From Phycisphaeraceae bacterium (GTDB lineage: Bacteria; Planctomycetota; Phycisphaerae; Phycisphaerales; Phycisphaeraceae): a stretch of DNA of 8,766 bases. Position 1 is the stretch's first letter. Each line of letters opens with the position of its first letter. The translations under genes and the position numbers were made by a program. The stretch spans positions 1 to 8,766 of the forward strand of contig JAJDCT010000126.1 of the NCBI GenBank assembly GCA_029260695.1, read 5' to 3'. Below the pieces are notes generated by a model. The model was not told the origin of the DNA. It ran no database searches and was given only the letters and a program-made list of their open reading frames with translations. This document shows, in pieces, positions 1 through 5,384 of the stretch.

Positions 1-3
1 ATA

Positions 4-867
4 GTGAAACTCAGGCGAAACGGATTCACGTTGATCGAGCTGCTGGTGGTGATATCCATCATCGCGCTGCTGGTTGCGATATTGCTCCCGGCGCTGGGTT
101 CCGCACGCAGGTCGGCGCAGCGTACCGTCTGCGGCTCGAACTTGCGGCAGTGGGCCACCATCGCCGTGAGCTTTGCCACCGATAACAAAGGGGACATGCC
201 CCAGTGTTTTTCCCCAGACGACATCGGTGGCGGTCGACGGGGTGTATTCGACCGGATCAATTTCAATACCAATGACGACCCGGCAAGGTTCGGCACGTCT
301 TGGCAGACCCTGGAGGGATACGGGTTGAACGTTGGGATGGCCACAGACCCCGAGGTATGGGGCGACTTACCTGCCCAGGAATATGACGCTTCGGCCGCGG
401 CGCTTTACGACAGCGGCCCACCTGCTAACGGCGGGGCGTGGGGGGACATGATCCTGATCCGATACATGTACATCGGCGGCCTTGAGAACTTTACCAACCC
501 CCCGGACGGGACGCCGCCGGGCCCCGGCACCCCTAACTGGCAGCTGGCAACCGGGCCTACTGCAGACTCCCGACCACCCGCCAACACACTCAGCGACACG
601 ATGCTAACCAACCGCGTCATCGCCTCCTGCCTGGTCCACCTCAATACGGAGTGGGACAACGGCGGACACTACGCGATCGGGCACCCATCCAGCAACGACC
701 GCACGACACCTGACTTCATGAATGTCGCCTACGGCGATGGACACGTCGCGTCCGACAGCGGGTCGGAATTCTTCTCAGGTGAACTGGGGGGCAGTAACCC
801 CTATTACTTCTCATACCTCGGAGGTGCCAGCATCTACTGGTGGGGTGGTGACGGAACGAAGTTCTAA
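4..867 (+). CDS. Pseudopilin-like protein with prepilin N-terminal cleavage motif (copy 1)
   Basis: Predicted 287-residue protein starting at GTG. The start is uncertain because only three bases precede it, but it places a basic leader (K2, R4, R5) just before the prepilin peptidase site G7|F8, with the conserved Glu at mature position 5 (E12). A single hydrophobic helix follows at about residues 8-31, as in type IV pilins and type II secretion pseudopilins. The rest is a long, Gly/Pro-rich extracytoplasmic domain with Cys at 43, 68 and 209, and a C-terminal G-D-G-H-V motif at residues 244-248 resembling the planctomycete H-X9-DG pilin-associated domain. Here the nearest preceding conserved His (H227) is 17 residues from the DG, not 9. 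It is a paralogue of the next gene, with 50 of 57 identical residues across the N-terminal helix region. Expected role: assembled or anchored in the inner membrane after processing. The ligand or function is not known. It could instead be a stand-alone surface protein not built into a pilus. Confidence 0.85.
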   Translation: MKLRRNGFTLIELLVVISIIALLVAILLPALGSARRSAQRTVCGSNLRQWATIAVSFATDNKGDMPQCFSPDDIGGGRRGVFDRINFNTNDDPARFGTSWQTLEGYGLNVGMATDPEVWGDLPAQEYDASAAALYDSGPPANGGAWGDMILIRYMYIGGLENFTNPPDGTPPGPGTPNWQLATGPTADSRPPANTLSDTMLTNRVIASCLVHLNTEWDNGGHYAIGHPSSNDRTTPDFMNVAYGDGHVASDSGSEFFSGELGGSNPYYFSYLGGASIYWWGGDGTKF

Positions 868-965
868 CCGTGCTGTGGCAGACGCACTCTTTGGCTCGCG
901 GGAGGGCCGAGGCGATTAGGTTGATCTTTTAACTATCACACTTAGGTCTATGACCGGATATCGAA

Positions 966-970
966 AAGGA
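966..970 (+). promoter_or_regulatory. Ribosome binding site deciding the start of pseudopilin copy 2
   Basis: AAGGA six bases before the ATG at 977. It favours that start over the in-frame ATG at 950, which has no purine-rich stretch at a suitable distance. Confidence 0.6.
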
Positions 971-976
971 CAGATC

Positions 977-1861
977 ATGCGACGCAGACACGCCTTCACC
1001 CTCATCGAACTATTGGTGGTGATCTCCATCATCGCCTTGCTCATCGGCATCCTGCTCCCGGCGTTGGGTTCTGCTCGCAGATCGGCGCAGCGGGTCGTCT
1101 GCAAGTCGAACCTCCGCCAGTGGGCCACCATCGCGAACAGTTTCGCCGCCGACAACAAGGGCCGCGTGGCCCAATGCTTCTCCCCTGACAACTTTGGGGT
1201 GTTGATGCCGGATGGCTTCAGAAGCGGGGGCCGAGGTGTGCTGGACCACGTCAATTACGATGAAGGCGAACCTTCCAGGCTCGGCGAGTCCTGGCAGACC
1301 CTCGAGGGCTACGGGCTGAACTTCGAGATGGCCACCGACCCGGAGCTCTGGAATGATCTCCCGGCTCAGGTGTACGACCACACCAACCCCGATGCTGGCA
1401 GCGTCTACGAGAGCCCACCGAATAGTGACGGTAATTGGGGGGAGACGGTGTTGATCCGATACATGTACCTCGGGGGGTTGGGGACCGCAGAGAGCATCAA
1501 TATGACTAGCGGGAAGATCGAATCTGGCCCCCGCGGAGGCTTTGCAGCCTGGGGCGATCGGCCCCCGGGTAATAGACAGGACGATTCATTCAGTTCGCAA
1601 CGGGTTCTCGCCGCTTGCCTGGTCCATAAGAACCTCGAATGGGACCCGGGGGCGGTGGTAGGCCACCCGTCCAGCAACAACCAGGACTTTCCGGATTACC
1701 AGAACGTGGCGTACCTCGACGGCCACGTCGCTGATGACTCCGGGTCCGATTCGTTCCCCGATACGATCTGGTCCGACCCCAGCTACCACGCCGGCGCCAG
1801 TGATTACTGGTGGGGCGCATCGGATTGGGAAAACAACATCGATGCGGATTATTACAACTAA
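977..1861 (+). CDS. Pseudopilin-like protein with prepilin N-terminal cleavage motif (copy 2)
   Basis: Predicted 294-residue protein. An in-frame ATG at 950 would add nine residues. I prefer 977 because AAGGA at 966-970 sits six bases upstream and the resulting leader (R2-R4, H5, A6) is the usual short basic prepilin leader cut before F7. Glu at mature +5 is E11, and the hydrophobic helix spans about residues 7-30. The outer domain parallels copy 1 in order: V-C-x-S-N-L-R-Q-W near 41-49, Q-C-F-S-P-D at 66-71, R-Y-M-Y at 161-164, C-L-V-H at 214-217, E-W-D at 221-223, H-P-S-S-N at 230-234, N-V-A-Y-x-D-G-H-V at 243-251 and a Y-W-W-G near 277-280. All three cysteines of copy 1 are matched. The gap from copy 1 is 109 bases, without a clear terminator. 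The secreted enzyme gene follows 43 bases later, so co-transcription is likely. Function beyond the pilin-like architecture is unknown. Confidence 0.88.
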   Translation: MRRRHAFTLIELLVVISIIALLIGILLPALGSARRSAQRVVCKSNLRQWATIANSFAADNKGRVAQCFSPDNFGVLMPDGFRSGGRGVLDHVNYDEGEPSRLGESWQTLEGYGLNFEMATDPELWNDLPAQVYDHTNPDAGSVYESPPNSDGNWGETVLIRYMYLGGLGTAESINMTSGKIESGPRGGFAAWGDRPPGNRQDDSFSSQRVLAACLVHKNLEWDPGAVVGHPSSNNQDFPDYQNVAYLDGHVADDSGSDSFPDTIWSDPSYHAGASDYWWGASDWENNIDADYYN

Positions 1862-1890
1862 GTCGTTCGCAAACGCACGGTATGAATCGT

Positions 1891-1896
1891 AAAAGG
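1891..1896 (+). promoter_or_regulatory. Ribosome binding site of the secreted protein gene
   Basis: AAAAGG ends eight bases before the ATG at 1905, supporting the start that yields an intact signal peptide. Confidence 0.5.
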
Positions 1897-1904
1897 CCGA
1901 TTGC

Positions 1905-3629
1905 ATGGTTCCGAAGAAAACAACAACCATCCTGCTGCTGATGATCGCGGCCATACTGCCGCCGCTCACGGCAGTCGCCGAGCAGCAGAACCGGATCGAC
2001 CGCGTCGAGCTGGCGCCGAACCTTCCAGAGCCGTTCCACATGCGGGACTGGAAAGCGGTTGCGGCGGGGTACGACAGGCTGGCGTTTGACCTGGACGCGC
2101 AGGGCGAGCACCTGCCATTGATCTGGCTGGACGAGACCCGGGTCAACACTGACCGCACGGGGTTTGGGATCAGCTCTTACGTCGGCGACTACCGGACGCT
2201 CAACGAGATCGAAGGTGCCAGGGTCCACGAGTCCATCGCGACGATGGGCTCCGTGCTTGGCGCGACGCTGATCGGCATCGACAAGACCCGGGGTGAGCAC
2301 AACTGGGTTCAGATGTGCGAGCAGTATTACTGCACCGCCAGCGGCGAGAACCTGATCCTCAACAAGCCGGTCGACCGTAGCGGGGGCAGCTTCTGGTACG
2401 AGACGTTCCCACACATCATGTTTTACAGCCTCGCCGACCGGTACCCCGGCGCGGGGCGGATGGATGAGATCGTCGATGCCACGGCCCAGCGCTGGTACGA
2501 GGCGTGCGTGGCCTTGACCGACAACGGCCAGAAGCCTGACTTCAACCACACCGCTTTTAACTTCACCTCGATGCAGCCCGCGGACAACGGGAAATGGAAA
2601 GAGCCCGGCTCGGCCGGGTCGATCGGGTGGATCCAGTATGTCGCCTACCGCCGGGCCTTGGCCGCCGGTGACGAGGACGCCCAACGGTTTCTAGATGCGG
2701 CTGACTGGTGCATGCGGTTCCTCGACGACTGGCCAACCAACCCGTACTACGAGGTGCAGTTGCTATTCGGCGTCTACACCGCGGCGAGGATGAACGCAGA
2801 ACTGGATCGGGATTACGACGTAGACAAGCTGATCAACTGGTGCTTCGACCGCAGCGTCGCCCGGCAGGACATGATTATGATCGCCGAGCGGTGGGCGGAT
2901 AATGACGTCTACGGGCTGATGGGGTCGCGGCGTCAGGACGAGCGTGGTGCCGGCGGGTATGCGTTCGCCATGAATACCTTTGTCACCGCTTGGCCGATCG
3001 TCCCGGTCGCACGGTACGACGACCGGTACGCCCGCTCCATCGGCAAGTGGATGCTCAACGCCACCAACGCCGCGAGGCTGTTCTACGCAAACGAGCACCC
3101 GTCCTCCCGGCAATCCAGCCCGGGTTGGAAGGGCGACCCCAATAGCGTCGTCGCTTACGAGGGAATCCGTAACAAGTGGCACTCCGATCGTCCGCAGGAG
3201 GTTCTGTTTGCCTCGGGTGATCCCTTGACGGAGAACTGGGGCCCGATCGAGACAGACTTCGGCCTGTACGGGTCGGCGTTCGTCGGCGTCTTCGGGTCGA
3301 TCGTCTCGCCGACGGATGACGAGAAGATCCTGCAACTGGACCTCTTGGCAACAGACTTCTACCGCGATCCCGCGTACCCGACCTACCTGTATTTCAACCC
3401 GTACGGGGTTGAAAAGGAAATCCGGATCGAAGTCGGTGACGAAGTGCGTGATGTATATGACTGCGTGGCGAACCGCTTCGTGCAGCGGGGCGTGACTGGT
3501 AGTGTTAAGTTGTTAATCCCCGCGGACAGTGCGGCGGTCATTGTACTGACGCCTGCTTCGGGGGAAGTGACTCGGGAACGAAGCAGGACGCTGGTTGACG
3601 GCGTAGTGATTGATTACCGCGACGATTGA
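1905..3629 (+). CDS. Secreted putative glycosidase-like protein, helical barrel plus C-terminal beta domain
   Basis: Predicted 574-residue exported protein. Residues 1-25 form a signal peptide: K4-K5, a Leu/Ile-rich core and an A-V-A cleavage site before E26. The ATG is preceded by AAAAGG at 1891-1896. I do not recognise a numbered glycoside hydrolase family. Residues about 45-400 look like repeated helical hairpins rich in Trp, Tyr and acidic residues, as in six-hairpin (alpha/alpha)6 glycosidases. Possible signature stretches are N81-T-D-R-T-G-F-G (81-88), W134-x-x-M-C-E-Q-Y-Y (134-142), S159-G-G-S-F-W-Y-E (159-166) and D212-F-N-H (212-215). Residues about 425-470 include W445-G-P-I-E-T-D-F-G-L-Y-G, and about 490-574 look like a beta-sandwich C-terminal domain. 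It lies between the pseudopilins and GH130, so a role in trimming the glycan that GH130 later handles is plausible but inferred. A polysaccharide lyase or a non-catalytic binding protein remains possible. The catalytic acid and base cannot be named from sequence alone. Confidence 0.7.
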   Translation: MVPKKTTTILLLMIAAILPPLTAVAEQQNRIDRVELAPNLPEPFHMRDWKAVAAGYDRLAFDLDAQGEHLPLIWLDETRVNTDRTGFGISSYVGDYRTLNEIEGARVHESIATMGSVLGATLIGIDKTRGEHNWVQMCEQYYCTASGENLILNKPVDRSGGSFWYETFPHIMFYSLADRYPGAGRMDEIVDATAQRWYEACVALTDNGQKPDFNHTAFNFTSMQPADNGKWKEPGSAGSIGWIQYVAYRRALAAGDEDAQRFLDAADWCMRFLDDWPTNPYYEVQLLFGVYTAARMNAELDRDYDVDKLINWCFDRSVARQDMIMIAERWADNDVYGLMGSRRQDERGAGGYAFAMNTFVTAWPIVPVARYDDRYARSIGKWMLNATNAARLFYANEHPSSRQSSPGWKGDPNSVVAYEGIRNKWHSDRPQEVLFASGDPLTENWGPIETDFGLYGSAFVGVFGSIVSPTDDEKILQLDLLATDFYRDPAYPTYLYFNPYGVEKEIRIEVGDEVRDVYDCVANRFVQRGVTGSVKLLIPADSAAVIVLTPASGEVTRERSRTLVDGVVIDYRDD

Positions 3630-3748
3630 TCGGCGGCAGAGCGACCTGGATCTCACCTCTTGCCCGGGCCGATACACAGGCCACTAGGTGGATGAGCATC
3701 TCAGCGGAGTGTTTTCTCCCGTCCGATGGGTAAGTACGGTCGATTCTG

Positions 3749-3754
3749 TAAGGA
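3749..3754 (+). promoter_or_regulatory. Ribosome binding site of the GH130 gene
   Basis: TAAGGA lies nine bases upstream of the ATG at 3764, slightly far but the only good purine stretch in the 134-base gap, which otherwise shows no clear promoter or terminator. Confidence 0.5.
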
Positions 3755-3763
3755 TTTTGATTT

Positions 3764-5239
3764 ATGCGTAATGTTGAAATTAATGTGGACCGGGGTTCGG
3801 ATGTCTTCCGGGCTGACCATACAAGGGTCATCACCAGGTACATGGACCTCGTGCATGGCGATCGGATCAGATCGGTTATTGGCCGGGTGATGTCGCTTCC
3901 CGAGGAAGAAATTGATGACGTGCTGGGCAGGGTCATGGACCACTTCGTCTCCCGGCACAACTGCATCAAGACCGTCTTGCGTGAGCACTTCGATAACGTA
4001 TCTCAATATATAGACCCCGGTGCGGCGTTATCCGAGAGACGGCGGCTCTTGATCGGTGCCCACTTTACGATGGAGTACTCGATCGAATCGGCGGCACTGT
4101 TTAACCCTTCGATCGTGCTGCACCCCGACCAATCCGGCCAGATGGATGGGGACGTAAGGGTGCTCATGAGCCTGCGTGCGACCGGCGAGGGGCACATCTC
4201 CTCAATCGTGTTCAGGCAGGGCGTGATCCACAGCAGCGGGAAGATCGCCATCGATAGCCCCGGCAACTCGACCAGCACAGGGAAGATCATCCCGGATCAC
4301 CTCTACGCAAAAGAGCTGTTCCTCATGAAGCTGATCGAGATGGGGTGCCACAACCATGAGATCGATTGCATCCTCACCCGACTCGATGACCACTTCACCA
4401 TGGACGACCTGGAGAGTTCGGTACGGCACCTGCTGGAACTGCACCAGCATTGCCAGGCGATGAAGGCGGCGGTGAGCCATGTGCGCCACTTAGCCCAGGC
4501 GAATTACGAACTGAGTTTCGAAGATCATGTCGCGCCGGGTGACATGGTTATTTTTCCGATGGCGGACAGCGAGAGCAAAGGCATGGAAGACGTGCGGATG
4601 GTCCGCTTCGTCGAGGATGACGGGCGGGTCACGTATTATGGCACGTACACCGCATACGACGGATTCAACATCCTTCCCCAGATGTTAGAGACAACGGATT
4701 TCCGAAGTTTCCGCATCATGACGCTGACGGGCAAGTGTGCCCGTAACAAGGGGGTGGCCCTGTTCCCTCGCAAGATCGACGGCCAATACATGATGGTGTC
4801 GCGGATCGACGGCGAGAGTCTTTACCTGATGCGGTCGGACAACCCGCACATCTGGAACGAGGCCGAGTTGCTCCAGAAGCCTGTGGGTCCCTGGGAGTCG
4901 GTGCAGATCGGTAACTGCGGATCGCCCCTTGAGACCGACCGTGGCTGGCTTTTGCTAACCCATGGCGTCGGGCCTATGCGGCAGTACTGTATCGGCGCAT
5001 TGTTGTTGGACCTGGAGGACCCGGGCCGGGTCATCGGTCGGACACGCGAGCCCATCCTTGTGCCGACCGAGACCGAGCGGGAAGGGTATGTGCCCAACGT
5101 CGTATATACCTGCGGCGCACTGATCCATCAGGACAAGCTGGTGATGCCCTACGCGATGTCAGACAGTCTCACGGGGTTCGCGACGTTTGATATGGAGGAA
5201 CTCCTGGCTTACATGGACATGCAGCCGGTCACCACCTGA
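3764..5239 (+). CDS. Glycoside hydrolase/phosphorylase family 130 (GH130), cytoplasmic
   Basis: Predicted 491-residue protein without a signal peptide, so probably cytoplasmic. The GH130 five-bladed propeller is recognisable from F113-N-P-S (113-116), S136-L-R-A-T-G-E-G-H-I-S-S (136-147), the E275-D-V-R catalytic-loop motif (E275, D276, R278), Y-Y-G-T-Y-T-A-Y-D (291-299), L333-F-P-R-K (333-337), W377, G383, the G-W-L-L-L-T-H-G-V stretch at 394-402, L-L-D-L at 414-417 and G-Y-V-P-N-V-V-Y at 441-448. D276 corresponds to the Asp proposed as general acid in characterised GH130 enzymes. Known members are beta-1,4- or beta-1,2-mannoside phosphorylases, or beta-1,2-mannosidases. This one is longer than the common 320-390 residue forms, with about 110 extra N-terminal residues and a helical insert near 180-245. 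The usual Y-Y-G-A-A-D near the end is M-P-Y-A-M-S-D here (461-467). Phosphorylase versus hydrolase activity cannot be settled by eye. TAAGGA at 3749-3754 supports the ATG. Gene order implies action on sugar imported by the downstream transporter. Confidence 0.88.
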   Translation: MRNVEINVDRGSDVFRADHTRVITRYMDLVHGDRIRSVIGRVMSLPEEEIDDVLGRVMDHFVSRHNCIKTVLREHFDNVSQYIDPGAALSERRRLLIGAHFTMEYSIESAALFNPSIVLHPDQSGQMDGDVRVLMSLRATGEGHISSIVFRQGVIHSSGKIAIDSPGNSTSTGKIIPDHLYAKELFLMKLIEMGCHNHEIDCILTRLDDHFTMDDLESSVRHLLELHQHCQAMKAAVSHVRHLAQANYELSFEDHVAPGDMVIFPMADSESKGMEDVRMVRFVEDDGRVTYYGTYTAYDGFNILPQMLETTDFRSFRIMTLTGKCARNKGVALFPRKIDGQYMMVSRIDGESLYLMRSDNPHIWNEAELLQKPVGPWESVQIGNCGSPLETDRGWLLLTHGVGPMRQYCIGALLLDLEDPGRVIGRTREPILVPTETEREGYVPNVVYTCGALIHQDKLVMPYAMSDSLTGFATFDMEELLAYMDMQPVTT

Positions 5240-5253
5240 TGGCGAGGCTTACC

Positions 5254-5262
5254 TGTTATTAT
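5254..5262 (+). promoter_or_regulatory. Possible extended -10 promoter before the transporter genes
   Basis: TGTTATTAT matches the extended -10 pattern TGnTATAAT at all but one defined position. It sits in an AT-rich patch just after the GH130 stop codon. No good -35 box is visible. If real, it would give the transporter genes a leader of roughly 115 bases and some independence from the upstream genes. Planctomycete promoter rules are poorly fixed, so this is tentative. Confidence 0.3.
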
Positions 5263-5384
5263 GTTAAAGACTGTGTTGTGCCAGGCGTTAGGGGTGTTCT
5301 CGCCAGTCTGTTGCGCTGGACGCGCTGCAATCTTTTCGATCTTGGTCGGCGGTGCATACCCTCCGACAGTGGACTGTGATCAGC

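Noticed and set aside
921..949. TTGATC as a -35 box upstream of pseudopilin copy 2
   Set aside because: No acceptable -10 box at 16-18 bases; the best candidates match the consensus poorly.
950..976. Upstream ATG at 950 as the start of pseudopilin copy 2
   Set aside because: No ribosome site at proper distance and it lengthens the prepilin leader; the ATG at 977 has AAGGA six bases upstream.
1590..2684. 364-codon open frame on the - strand
   Set aside because: It spans the end of pseudopilin copy 2 and the signal peptide region of the secreted protein, with a low-complexity Arg/Gly/Pro-rich tail and no recognisable motif.
5311..5335. Small hairpin (GCGC, TGGAC loop, GCGC) followed by a short T run
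   Set aside because: Only four pairs in the stem and an interrupted T run; too weak to call a terminator.
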